Assembly: GCF_016808095.1 (NCBI RefSeq)
Contig: NC_068976.1
Coordinates: 10,201,001 to 10,265,000, forward strand
Length of the DNA stretch: 64,000 nt
DNA from: Vigna angularis
Taxonomy: Eukaryota > Streptophyta > Magnoliopsida > Fabales > Fabaceae
Reading direction: 5' to 3'
The notes beneath the pieces were generated by a model that was given only the letters and a program-made list of their open reading frames with translations, ran no database searches and had not been told where the DNA came from. Every line of letters begins with the position of its first letter. Position 1 is the first letter of the stretch. The position numbers and the translations under genes were made by a program. Below, piece after piece: positions 1 through 10,304 of this stretch.

Positions 1-231
1 AAGAGATAATCGATTATTCCTGTATGACTTTGTGATAATCGATTATTGCCATTCCATAATCGATTATTGCAGTTAAAAATGCAAGTTTACAAGGTTTACA
101 AGAATTTCCTACTACATTTAATTTCTACAAATTGCTTTTAACTAATTCTAATATCTTCTTCAACTAAAACTTCTTGTAGCATCATCAAAACAAATTTCTT
201 CAAGATTTACCAATACTCCTTATTGGTAACA
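1..231 (-). repeat. 3' LTR of the copia element (partial, cut by window edge)
   Basis: Near-identical to 3844-4075. It ends on the plus strand in ...TTGGTAACA, which reads TGTTACC... on the element strand, as expected for an LTR start. It contains three copies of the 12-bp palindrome ATAATCGATTAT (6-17, 35-46, 56-67). Confidence 0.85.
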
Positions 232-1777
232 ATCTCCCCCTTTTTGATGATGATCAAAAATTCAATTTTAAAAGCAAGTTTGGCTTACCTGCAAAACATA
301 CAAGCTAACAAACAACAACAAGGTTAGCAATACCTGTAATAATTTATACTTCTCCCCCTTTTTGATCAGAAGCAAAAAGATCGGATGTTGAAGGCTCCCC
401 CTAAATATGATCTCCCCCTCAATTAATCAAAGGATGCATATAATCAAGAGATCATTTTATTTATGAAAATAAATATTACATTATAAGAAGAATGGACAAA
501 CTAGCCGTTTATGGTCGTTTATAGCCGTTATGGGATGCTCCAATGACTCTATTTTTGAACATGTCAGCGTGATAATCGATTATGGCTTGTGATAATCGAT
601 TATCAGTTCAATAATTACTGCCCAGAATTGCATGATAATCGATTATGCATAATGATAATCGATTATCTGCTCAAGATTTTCCAGAATTGATTTTAATGCA
701 TGAATAATCGATTATGACTTGATGATAATCGATTATGAAGCGTTAAGTTTACGAAAAATGCAAAAATTTGCATAGATTTTGATTCTAAGATATGTCTAAC
801 ACTCCAACCTCTCTTCTAAGTTCATAAAGTAAAGATACCCCCTTAAATATGCAATTCAAATTTAACTTTTAGCATACTCAATTAACCCACGAAATCAACA
901 ACCATTTTTCAAACAATTAAGATATCAATGATTAAGCAACCAATTTATAAACTAAAATGAATGCAACAGTAGCTTAAATGGAAATTATCACAGCTGCTAC
1001 AGGTTTGATATGAAAGCATTTCAGCTAGCACAATCAGTTCAAAAAACTAACTTTGACAACACAATTTACAACTTTCAAAACAACAGCTATGATTCATGCA
1101 CTCTCATATCCCAATCTGTTCAACCCAATGAATTCAACTCTGCATATAAAACAACATATATAAAAATTAAAACATCAATATGCAGTAATCAGATTTAATT
1201 CAATAACATTGTTTATCTTGGTTCAATGGATTTTATCCATGAAATATTGGCAAACCAGAATTTAAAACTGGAAAATTGACTCAAACAAGGAAATGTAGTT
1301 TTGACAACTGCTTTTAAAGACTATTCTACAGTGATTTTCACAGTTTGTAATCAAGCTTTATGTGGAGCAAATCATAGCTCATATGGCATGCATATAAATA
1401 GATCTCCACAGAAAACATCTTTGAAACGGAAATGCCAATTCAATCATCAAATAACTTAATTATCTAAAAATGCCAATGAAAATCTATCAACCAACTCATT
1501 TAAATGAATATAACAATAATCAAATAATGGAAAATTAGAAAGATAACCAGAACAAAGTGCAATAACACAGTTCAAACAACACTTAGCTCAATCACATGGA
1601 GTTCGAACCAAGGCTTTGAATGCCATTTGATGGATTCACTTCCTGCTCTTAGATCATTATTTCCGAAAGCATAATACCATGGATCTCTCCTCTCTTTTTG
1701 AGAACTTAACCTGCAAAACCATCCAAGAGAGGTTTGGTGCCCATAATCTCATTTGGGTCCTCAGGGTTAGAGACAAA
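232..1777 (-). other. Non-coding internal region with repeated polypurine tracts and palindromes
   Basis: No open frame of interest. Next to the LTR, CTCCCCCTTTTTGATGATG at about 234 is the complement of a polypurine tract. Related runs recur near 352-366 and 411-420. Multiple polypurine tracts before the 3' LTR are a described feature of Sireviruses. Six more copies of ATAATCGATTAT lie at 572, 592, 635, 655, 704 and 725. The rest (740-1777) is AT-rich with nothing I can identify. Confidence 0.6.
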
Positions 1778-3058
1778 TTACTTTATAATGGGAATCCAAG
1801 CACATTTTCCATCAGGAACATCAAAATGTTTGATACTACATTTATTTGAAGTATGTCCTTTTTTCATACAATAGAAGCAACAAACACCATGCAGTTTGGT
1901 TTTTACAGTTGTTCCTTTTTCAACCCAAACTCTACGAGTTCTCTTAACTTTAGACTTTTTATGATGCACTTCTTTATTTCTAACATTGCTCCTTCTAAAA
2001 ACATGTGAGACAGACTTGGTTGCTTTAGAAAGTAAATTTTCAAGTATGTCAATGTTAAACATATGACTTTTACAAGATAAACACTCAACAGGTTTTTCAT
2101 TTGAATTAGATTCAGACAATTTTGTTTCAAGATTACTAACTTTGTTTCTTAATATGACTTCCTCATCTAATGCATTTTCATATTTCCATTTCAATTCTTT
2201 AAATTCCTTTTTCATATTTTTATAAGCAGCATTCAATGTTTCAGATTCATCAAGTAATTCAAGAAACGCCTTTTGTAAATCAAATTCATTAGATTCATAG
2301 CTAGAATTACTTACTTGGCTTCCAGCATCATCAAAATTAGCTGTCAAACACAAGTTTATTTCTTCAACAGAATCACTTGAACTAGAGGTGGTTGATGCAT
2401 TATCCTTCGAGGCAATGTGAACCTTCTTCTTCTTGTGAATTTTCTTTTCTTTTCTTTCTTTACTTCTTTTGTTGCTTGAACAGTCAGCTTTCAGATGGCC
2501 TCTTTCACCACATCCATAACATTTGAAGCTTGAAGAGGAACCTTGATAGTCCTTCTTTTCCTTCAAGATTTTGCTTTCAGATGATTTATCGTTGGCCATC
2601 AAGCATAGATTTTCTTGCTCATTAGAATCGCTTGAGCTTGAGGAGTTTAATGTAGACCATGAGTTCGAACAAGTCAACTTAGCCACATTCAATACTTCAT
2701 CATGAGTGACTCTTAAAAATTTCCACATTTCTTGAGCACTTTTATAAACAGATACTTTGAAAAAATCATCAATGGTTAGTGCAGATAAAATTATATTCCG
2801 AGCCTTAATATCAAACTGAGCTCGTCTATTTTCTTCAGCAGTCCAATTAAAATAAGGTTTTTCAGTCTCTACACCATCAACAGTATTCATAGGAATATAA
2901 GGGCCATTTTGTACAGCTTCCCAGATACCTCTATCAACAGACCCCATAAAAATCTCCATTCTCACTTTCCAAAAAGCATAGTTATCACCAGTAAACAATG
3001 GAGGTCTGTTAATGGAAGCACCCTCAGCATATACATGGTTTTGATTGTGACCGGCCAT
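1778..3058 (-). CDS. Copia gag protein, 426 aa, ends where pol should begin
   Basis: This is the capsid/nucleocapsid protein of the copia element. The start MAGHNQNHVYAEG, followed by a PPLFTGDNYAFWKVRMEIF stretch, is the conserved N-terminus of plant copia gag. A zinc knuckle C-Y-G-C-G-E-R-G-H-L-K-A-D-C sits near residues 180-193, a lysine-rich patch follows, and a second CCHC-like knuckle (C-F-Y-C...GHTSNKC) lies in the last 35 residues. In related elements the sequence after this second knuckle runs on into protease and integrase. Here the frame stops after WIPIIK and pol is missing. The ATG lies just inside the primer-binding site, as is usual. The reading frame has no lesion within gag, so a gag protein is possible if the 5' LTR is active. 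Confidence 0.8.
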   Translation of the reverse strand: MAGHNQNHVYAEGASINRPPLFTGDNYAFWKVRMEIFMGSVDRGIWEAVQNGPYIPMNTVDGVETEKPYFNWTAEENRRAQFDIKARNIILSALTIDDFFKVSVYKSAQEMWKFLRVTHDEVLNVAKLTCSNSWSTLNSSSSSDSNEQENLCLMANDKSSESKILKEKKDYQGSSSSFKCYGCGERGHLKADCSSNKRSKERKEKKIHKKKKVHIASKDNASTTSSSSDSVEEINLCLTANFDDAGSQVSNSSYESNEFDLQKAFLELLDESETLNAAYKNMKKEFKELKWKYENALDEEVILRNKVSNLETKLSESNSNEKPVECLSCKSHMFNIDILENLLSKATKSVSHVFRRSNVRNKEVHHKKSKVKRTRRVWVEKGTTVKTKLHGVCCFYCMKKGHTSNKCSIKHFDVPDGKCAWIPIIK

Positions 3059-3089
3059 TTTCGCAAATTTTGAAAAACTATCAAAGCAA

Positions 3090-3101
3090 GCTCTGATACC
3101 A
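3090..3101 (-). other. Primer-binding site, tRNA-Met type
   Basis: Complement reads TGGTATCAGAGC, the standard initiator-Met primer site of plant copia elements. It lies two bases inside the 5' LTR boundary (3104). Confidence 0.9.
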
Positions 3102-3103
3102 AT

Positions 3104-4075
3104 TGTTGGAACAATCGGTACCGTTATAGAGTCGCATAGCGGAATTAAAAACTTGAAAGAGAGTGGAAAGCGTGTTCGATCACAATTAAAATTAATTTGG
3201 TCCTTTTAGTAAAAATAATTTTCTTTGAGAAAATTTATCAAACAGTTGATATACGTAAAATAAAATGAGTGCAGGGAATAAGAAGAACAACACAGAATTT
3301 TTATCCTGGTTCGAATCAAAAGATTCTACGTCCAGTCGTTAATCACTATAAATAGTGATTAACCTTTTTCACTAAAAATGGTTTAACAGATTACAACAAA
3401 TAGTTAATAAAGCAGATAAATAAACCTTCCTTCGACGAACGAACCGGAAGAAGAACACTCTGCCAACTCGAAGAGAACCGCTCCGACTATCGACAAACGA
3501 AACGCGAGCTTCTCCTATTCACGAGACCAGGCAGAGCACCTTGCTAACTCGAAGAGAGCTTGCTCCGACAATCGACACACGAAACGCGAGCCTCTCCTGT
3601 TCACGAGACCAAGCAAGGGAACTTGAACTATAGCTTCTGAGAACTTCCTCTGACAAACAGTATTCTGCTAGAGCTTCTGTTCAACAACATTTTTTTTTTT
3701 ATTTCTCCAAATCAAAATATATAGCCAAGTACACTGAATGCCAAAGGTTAGCTCCCAACTGCCATGAATAATCGATTATTGTAAGTGATAATCGATTATT
3801 CAAGTCCGTTACAGGGTTTTCAAAATGTGATAATCGATTATATGAAGAGATAATCGATTATTCCTGTATGACTTTGTGATAATCGATTATTGCCATTCCA
3901 TAATCGATTATTGCAGTTAAAAATGCAAGTTTACAAGGTTTACAAGAATTTCCTACTACATTTAATTTCTACAAATTGCTTTTAACTAATTCTAATATCT
4001 TCTTCAACTAAAACTTCTTGTAGCATCATCAAAACAAATTTCTTCAAGATTTACCAATACTCCTTATTGGTAACA
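3104..4075 (-). repeat. 5' LTR of the copia element, 972 bp
   Basis: On the plus strand it starts TGTTGGAACAATCGG and ends TTGGTAACA. The last part matches 1-231. Six copies of ATAATCGATTAT lie at 3768, 3788, 3830, 3850, 3879 and 3900. Host sequence (Athila gag) resumes at 4076 with GGGAG, the expected target-duplication position; its partner is outside the window. Confidence 0.85.
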
Positions 4076-4077
4076 GG

Positions 4078-6150
4078 GAGGACGTGGTTGCCAAGTTCCT
4101 CAACAAATACTTCCCACAGTCAAAAGTAAATAAAGGAAAGCAGGAAATCTCATCTTTTCAGCAAGATGGTAGTGAAACTTTGAGTCAAGCATGGGATAGG
4201 TTCAAGGGCTTACTACGAAAGACGCCCACTCATGGGTTTGATGAGCCTACCGTCCTGAATATGTTTTTGGGGGGCCTTAAATCCCAAACCAAATTAATGT
4301 TGGATGCCTCAGCTGGAGGAAACATCAGATGGAAGACACCTGAAGAAGCACATGAGCTGATAGAGAATATGGCTTCTAATGACAATGAAGTGCAAAATGA
4401 AAGGGCTCAACTCCAACAAAAAGGTGTTTTTCAACTACAATCTCAGGACGCCTTGTTAGCTCAAAACAAAATAATGACCCAACAACTCGAAGCTCTCATG
4501 AACAAGCTCTCTCAACTCCCTAAAGAGCTCCAGAATGTTTCGCAAGCTCAACATCAAGGTTGTGAGCTATGTGGTGGAGATCATATAAATGGTCAGTGTG
4601 CCATGCAAGCCAATTTCCAAGAGGTGAATTATATGGGTAATCAAGACCGCCAAGGTAACTACAACCAAGGATGGAGACCTCACCCAAGCATGGGCCAAGG
4701 ACAAGTTGGGCCATCAAACATACCACCTCAACAACAATATCAACCACATCCCTCCTTATCTGACAGGACCTCAAAGTTAGAGGACACTCTTCAGCAGTTT
4801 ATGCAAGTGTCCATCTCCAACCACAAGAGCACTGAAGCTTCCATTAGAAATCTGGAGATACAAGTGGGTCAACTTGCTAAGAAGCTCGAGGAAAAACCTG
4901 AAAAGAATTTTGTGGCCAACAATGAAGTTAACCCTAAGGAGGAATGCAATGTCATTACAACAAGAAGTGGAAAAGAGGTTGGGGTTGATTACAAGAAACA
5001 ACTGCCAAATAAAGAAAACAGAAGCAATGAAGATGAGATTCAAGCACACAAGGAAATAGATAAAGAGATTGTTGGGAGAGAAGAAGAAAATAAAGGAAAA
5101 GAAAAAGAGAAAAAGCAAAAAGAGAAAGAAATAGTGAAACACCTCCCTTACCCAAAAATCCCATCTACTAAAGGAAAGGAGAAACAGTTGGCTCGGTTCA
5201 AGCAAATATTTGATCAACTTGAGATCACCATGCCATTGACCGAAGCACTGCAACAAATTCCTGCTTATGCGAAGTACATGAAGCAAATCCTCAGCAAGAA
5301 GAAATATTTAGATGAGGAAACAATTGAAGTACAGGGAAATTGCAGTGCCATCATGCAGAAGACTCTTCCTCCAAAATTTAAAGATCCGGGGAGTTTCACC
5401 ATCCCGTGCACCATTGGAGACCATGACATAAGGAAGGCTCTCGTTGACTTGGGGGCTAGTATCAATCTGATGCCCCTATCTATGCTTAAGAAGATTGGTG
5501 GTCTTGAAGTCAAGCCTACAAAAATGATGCTACAGCTGGCGGACAGATCCATCAAGTATCCGTATGGTGTCGTGGAAGATGTGGTGGTCAAAATAGATAA
5601 ACTCCAATTCCCGGTGGATTTTGTAGTTATGGACATGGAAGAAGATGCAGAGATACAACTCATACTTGGAAGACCTTTCATGAAGACAGCAAAGGTTGTC
5701 ATTCATGTGGAAGAAGGAACAGTGAAATTAAAGGACCAAGATGAGGAAGTAACTTTCAACGTCTTTGGAGTTGAGCAGCAAAATCATGAAAAAGAGACTA
5801 GTATTGAAGCCACTGATGAAATTTTATCAATTACTAGTCTAACAGAGAAAGCTGCCAAGTTGGTCAAGAGGAGCCTCAGCTGTTTATCCCCAAGAGTAAA
5901 GGGAGAGGAAGAAGAAAAGGAAGAAGAACTAGTTCACCAAAATTCTGTGAAAGCAAGCGATGAGCCCAAACATGGCAAACCAGTGAAATTCAAGAATAAG
6001 TTATGGGTCATCAAGAACATCAAGATAAATGGAGTACTTGAGATAGAGGCTCCATATTCTAGGAGAGTCAAGTTGGTGACTAGGAAATTACTGAGAGGAT
6101 GTTGGTGTCATGACAAGAAGAGGCACTGCAACATCAAGAATCAAACTTGA
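4078..6150 (+). pseudogene. Athila-type gag with protease domain; 5' part cut off by the copia insertion
   Basis: The frame is open from the insertion point at 4076; the GTG at 4084 is not the real start, which lies left of the window beyond the copia element. A retrotransposon-gag core (FLNKYFPQSK, then SQAWDRFKGLLRKTP and HGF) is followed by a CCHC-like knuckle CELCGGDHINGQC (about 4561-4600), a long Lys/Glu-rich linker (about 5030-5170), and a retroviral-type aspartic protease with V-D-L-G-A-S-I-N-L-M-P (about 5440) and ILGRPFM (about 5665). The frame then ends without reverse transcriptase. Either pol was deleted or this was a gag-protease non-autonomous element. The protease motif has DLGAS in place of the more usual DSGA/DTGA; to my knowledge DLGAS is common in Athila. 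Confidence 0.75.
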
Positions 6151-8393
6151 GCTTAATGATGTCAAGCTAATGACGTTAAACAAGCGCTTACTGGGAGGCA
6201 ACCCAGCTTTCTAATCCTCTCTCTTTGTGTGATTTTGTTATTTGAGTGTGTTTTTATTGTTTGAATTTGCTTTAGAATGTTTTGATTTGATTTTGTTATT
6301 TTGGAGCATGTTAGTTTCAATTGTAGTTTTTGTGTTGCTAATGGTTAACTAGTGTAATGTTGAGTTTTATTGTGTATTGATGTGTTTTAGAGTTGTTCAA
6401 TCTGTTTTTATGTGTTCTAGTGTGATTGTGTATGTTGTGAATGGTTATGTTGAGTTTAGGTATGTTTAAAGTGTAAAATTTGAAGCCTTGAGTTGTAGAA
6501 GAAAGCTTTGGAAGTGTGCACCTAAATTGGCATTCTTGCACTCAATTTCAATCCCTATGGATTTGATCAAGTTTGTATAGTGAAAACTTGTTAATCTGGG
6601 CTGAATTGAGCATCAAGAAGTGCCAAATTCCAAAAATCGTAGGTGTAGTTGTGAAATTCTGCAAATCTGCAATCTGGTATGGCGCTCCAGCGCCCTCTGC
6701 TCAGGGGCGCTCCAGCGCGCTCAGCACGAATCCAGTTTTCTGGCATTCTGACCCATAGCTAGCTCCAGCGCCCTCTGCTTAGGGGCGCTCCAGCTAGCTC
6801 CAACCTGACCAGATTTTTCAGCAACTCTATTTTTCTCTTCTGCTTCAAATTTTTCATGCTCCAGGCTGTGTTTTGTGATTTTTCTTGTGTATTCTATGTG
6901 CGTTTGACCTTGTGAACTCATGATCATGTGATCTAATGATTGTTTGTTACAAATACATACATTGTGAGCTCACATTTGCAAACTTTATTTTCAATCTTTT
7001 GTGCAGAAATGACTTCTTCATCCAACTCCAAGAGAATAAAAACAAATGCCGCCACAAAGTAGAGATGTCAACAGAGGAATATGCGACCCAAGTAGCATGG
7101 CTTGGGGACCAACCCAATTTATTGGGGGAGGTGGTGCAGAAAATGAAGGAGTCTGACAATGAGCTACAAATCATGAGTCACAGGACCTTTTATTTTGCTT
7201 TCTTTTACTTGGGTTACTAGTTAGCTTTTGTTTTTCAATTTTAGTTAAGTTGTTTTAGTTATCTGGCTTGATAGACTGTGCTGAACCATGATGCTTATGC
7301 TTGAATATGAAATGATTTTTGAGATGGTTCAAGTTAGTTCAAATTGTGGTTGCTTTCTTCATGAAAATTATGAGAATGCTCTATGTTTAATTGCGATCAA
7401 TATTTATGGCAGTTGCTTCATGATGTTGTGGAACCTTGAGTTAATCTTGTGAGATGTTGTGCCTTATATTTTTCTTGTAAATGCTATCATGTTAGATCAC
7501 AATTGACTTTGCCTGAGTTTCTCTGAATTGAATCATTTGCTTGCTTGTTGGACATGATCAAGGTCATCTTACTCTTCTACCTCTTTCACATGTTCTAAGA
7601 CAAATTAGCCAATACTAACCCCCTCAACCTTAATGAAAGATGTCTTCCCTCTTTGAACCTCAAGTCTATTGAAAATTCCTTGATTTCCCTACCTTGAGCT
7701 TAATAGAGCAATCATTTGTACTACAGGAGAATGGTTTAAGTTTGGGGGAGTTTGTTTAGTATGGGTGTATTGAGAAAAATAGAAAAGTAATGAAAAAGAA
7801 GAAAGAAGAAGAAGAGGAAGAAAAATGAATTCTTTGAAAAAGAATTGGGAAATGAGTTGAGAAGTGGTTTATCCAATTGTGAAGCAAAGAGAGAGACTAA
7901 TAGAATATCATGAAGTAAATTGTTTTATCTCTTAAGCTCAAGGTGCTTATTATTCAGAAAAACCATGTTTCTTTCTTAGCCCAACCACAATACAAGCCAA
8001 TCAAAGTCCTTGTGATGCTAACTTGCTTGTGAATGTGTTTAATTTGGTTGAAACGAAGGGCAAAGTTGATGTGTGTGACATTGTGATAGTAGAGTGATAG
8101 ATACACATCCTTATACACTAGAGCATTAAAGTAAAACACTATCTTGAGTGAGGATTGGTTCTACATAATTCAGTAAAGCATTCTGCCATGATTGTTGATC
8201 TCTTATAAACTATGACATTTGATTGATTCAATGTATTGTGAGCACCACAGTGGAAGACTAATTTGTTATACATTTTCCGTTGTTTCAAGTTAAGCAAGCA
8301 TTGTGAATTCGGTTGTGCTTTTGAAAATTTTGTTGTGTTAAAGACAGATACCTTTTGCTTGAGGACAAGCAAGGTTCTAAGTTTGGGGGTATT
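6151..8393 (+). other. Athila 3' untranslated region with remnants of a second ORF
   Basis: After the Athila tail motif the sequence is mostly T-rich. A GC-rich repeated phrase GGCGCTCCAGCGC occurs twice at about 6683-6721 and again in part near 6764-6795. A possible spliced second ORF starts after a TTTTGTGCAG acceptor near 7005 (ATG ACT TCT TCA TCC...), but it stops after about 17 codons, and a further frame to 7220 shows no known domain. A purine-rich stretch lies at 7785-7830, a first TTTGGGGGAG run at about 7741, and the functional-looking polypurine tract at about 8378-8390. Confidence 0.5.
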
Positions 8394-9897
8394 TGATAAT
8401 GCTAATTTTTACCACTATCTAAGCATCATTTTAGTAGCAAAATCAACTCCTTTATAACTTATAACTTGTTAAATCCTCTTCTTTTGTCTTGTTTTCTAAA
8501 TAATTGTATCTTTGGCTACTTTGATGTGCTTTCATCAATAATCCCTTATTTTGTAGCTAATAATGAGCTTGGAAGAGTCTCCAATAATGTCTAAAGCTGA
8601 ACCAAGCATGAGAAGCAAGCAGATCTGCAGAAAAAGTGAAAATGATGTAGTGCTGAAAAGTCAGGCCCAAGCCCCCCCTGGCTGAGGGGCGCCCAAGCGC
8701 GACTGCACCAGGGCCAGTTTCTGCATAGAAAAGTGACCAGGTGCCAGTTTTGTGTGCTGGTCAGGCCCAAGCCCCCCCTGGCTGAGGGGCGCCCAAGCGC
8801 GACTGCACCAGGGCCAGTTTCTGCACAGAAAAGTGACCAGGTGCCAGTTTTGTGTGCTGGTCGCGCCCGGGCGTGAAAAAGGGGCGCTCGGGCGCGACTT
8901 TTTGCGAGAAGCTTGCGCCCGGGCGTGAGAAATGGGGCGCCCAAGCGCGACTTTTTCCGAGAGGCTCGCGCCCGGGCGCGACTGAGAGGGCGCCCGGGCG
9001 CGACTTTTGCTGATGTGTCAGATCTAGCTTATTTAACCCTAAAACGCGAAGGGGTTGGGATCTTTGGCTGCCCAAACACGATTTCTCTCAATTGGAGCTC
9101 TTGGAGGCGAGCTAGGAGCTGTGGAAACAGTTCTTCTTCAACCTTGGGTCTTCCTCCTTCTTCCATTTCCACCATTGTTGTAAGCTTGAGCTCTCCATTC
9201 ATGGAGAGCTAGTTTCATTATTGTTGGGGGATTGATGTAGCCACTGAAATCTTATGTAAACCACTATGTTTTGAATGAATTTATGCCTCTTTCATTGATT
9301 GTTAGTGTTTAATTCCTTTTCTTAATGCTTGTTGTGAAATTGCTACCCATTACATGATTTTAGGGTTTGCTTGATATTGGAAAATGTTGGGTAAATCTGG
9401 ACTTGGATTAAACACCTAAAGGAAATAGTATCTAGGAATAGAGCTAGGACCTTTGGTTGTCTTAAGATCTCAATTCTTAATGCAGATATAATTGTTAGGT
9501 TTTCCAAGGGATTGGAGCCTAATAAGGAAGTCTAGGCTCTCTCTACCAAGGAATTGGGTTTGAGTAATTTAGTAGATTGACATTGGCATATTAATGAAGA
9601 GGAAGTGATTTTCTATGCATAAGAGTGAAGTAGGTGAAATCATACCCCCAACATTACCATTCCATATCATTTCTAATCTTTCCATTTCCAAGTGTTTGAG
9701 TATCTAAGATCACTTTTATCAATTATGTTTCCTGTTTACTTTAATTGCACAAAAACACAAATTATGAAGCATTCTTTAGTCTAAGTTAGTTGGAAATTAT
9801 ATGATTGTTTGGTGACACGAGTCTCTTGGGAAACGATATCCGGTCTTACCGGTTTTATTACTTAGAACGATTTGGTACACTTGCCAGAAAGTTAACA
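8394..9897 (+). repeat. LTR of the Athila-like element, 1504 bp
   Basis: Begins TGATAATGC directly after the polypurine tract AAGTTTGGGGGT and ends GTTAACA six bases before the PBS. The boundaries fit TG...CA ends. No second copy of this LTR lies in the window to confirm them. Confidence 0.65.
8661..9005 (+). repeat. GC-rich tandem repeats inside the LTR
   Basis: Two 100-bp units (8661-8760, 8761-8860) differ by one base as far as I can see. They run into shorter units built on GCGCCCGGGCG...GCGCGACTTTTT up to about 9005. Composition is strongly GC in an AT-rich context. Confidence 0.85.
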
Positions 9898-9903
9898 AGT
9901 TTT

Positions 9904-9921
9904 TGGCGCCGTTGCCGGGGA
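9904..9921 (+). other. Primer-binding site, Athila type
   Basis: TGGCGCCGTTGCCGGGGA, the primer site typical of Athila/Tat gypsy elements, six bases after the LTR end. Confidence 0.85.
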
Positions 9922-10162
9922 CTCGTGGTTAATACTATACTTTTGTGTGTTTCTAACCAACTTAGGCTTTATTCTTATATTCTTTTTGCTGTGAATAATT
10001 TTTGTTTTCTTTTATTTTCGGATAACTTGGTGCTCTAGTATTGTTGTCTCTAGTGTATGCAGGGCACAATCCGTACTAGGAGCACAACATCATCTGAACC
10101 CCTCCTTTTTGATCCTGAAGTTGAGAAAACTGCCCGTAGAAACAAAAGTAGAAGGAGAAGAT

Positions 10163-10217
10163 ATGGCCGCCAATCCAAATGGTCATGGTGATGGCCAAGC
10201 TAGACGCACCTTAGCTG
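10163..10217 (+). pseudogene. 5' fragment of Athila gag, truncated
   Basis: ATG at 10163 opens M-A-A-N-P-N-G-H-G-D-G-Q-A-R-R-T-L-A, similar to the usual Athila gag start with an R-T-L motif. Homology appears to stop near 10217, after which the frame runs into a stop. An upstream frame from 10058 (MQGTIRTRS) is a leader commonly found before Athila gag. This fragment is the start of a second copy, not the missing start of the 4078-6150 gag. Confidence 0.5.
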
Positions 10218-10304
10218 TGTGCTTAATTTGTGCCTAATGAGTTATTTTCAACTCTTTGAACAGGACTAACGTTGTTTTCTTTTCTCTGTTCCTCAGAGAA
10301 CTAA

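Larger units (their letters stand above)
1..4075 (-). mobile_element. Sirevirus-like Ty1/copia LTR retrotransposon, gag-only; left end lies outside the window
   Basis: Bases 1-231 repeat at 3844-4075, which gives the two LTRs; only the last 231 bases of the left (3') LTR are inside the window. Read on the minus strand the order is 5' LTR (3104-4075), primer-binding site, gag (1778-3058), a non-coding region with several polypurine-like runs, then the 3' LTR. No protease, integrase or reverse transcriptase is present in the 2.87-kb internal part, so the element is a deletion derivative that would need a helper. It interrupts an Athila-like gag gene that resumes at 4076. Assignment to the Sirevirus lineage rests on the gag type, the multiple polypurine runs and the palindromes; it is likely but not proven. 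Confidence 0.8.
4076..10217 (+). mobile_element. Athila-like Ty3/gypsy element, pol-less, with a second PBS and gag start after its LTR
   Basis: Order: 3' part of gag with protease (4078-6150), untranslated region, polypurine tract TTTGGGGGT, LTR (8394-9897), primer-binding site, then a fresh gag start that breaks off near 10217. There is no reverse transcriptase or integrase. The phrase GGGAGGCAACCCAG just after the gag-protease frame (about 6199) is typical of Athila-group elements after their coding region. Since PBS and gag follow the LTR, this is either two tandem copies sharing one LTR or a rearranged copy. The right boundary is approximate. Confidence 0.65.

Noticed and set aside
1..736. 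Regularly recurring palindromes as a possible CRISPR array
   Set aside because: Spacing is irregular, the repeat is only 12 bp, and the sequence is a plant retrotransposon LTR; CRISPR arrays are not expected in nuclear DNA.
4777..5702. Minus-strand frames of 169 and 145 codons opposite Athila gag-protease
   Set aside because: Antisense shadows of the real gag-protease frame; hydrophobic or serine-rich composition explained by the complement of Lys/Glu codons.
10058..10190. Frame from ATG at 10058 (MQGTIRTRS...) as a separate gene
   Set aside because: It is the usual leader before Athila gag and stops after about 43 codons.
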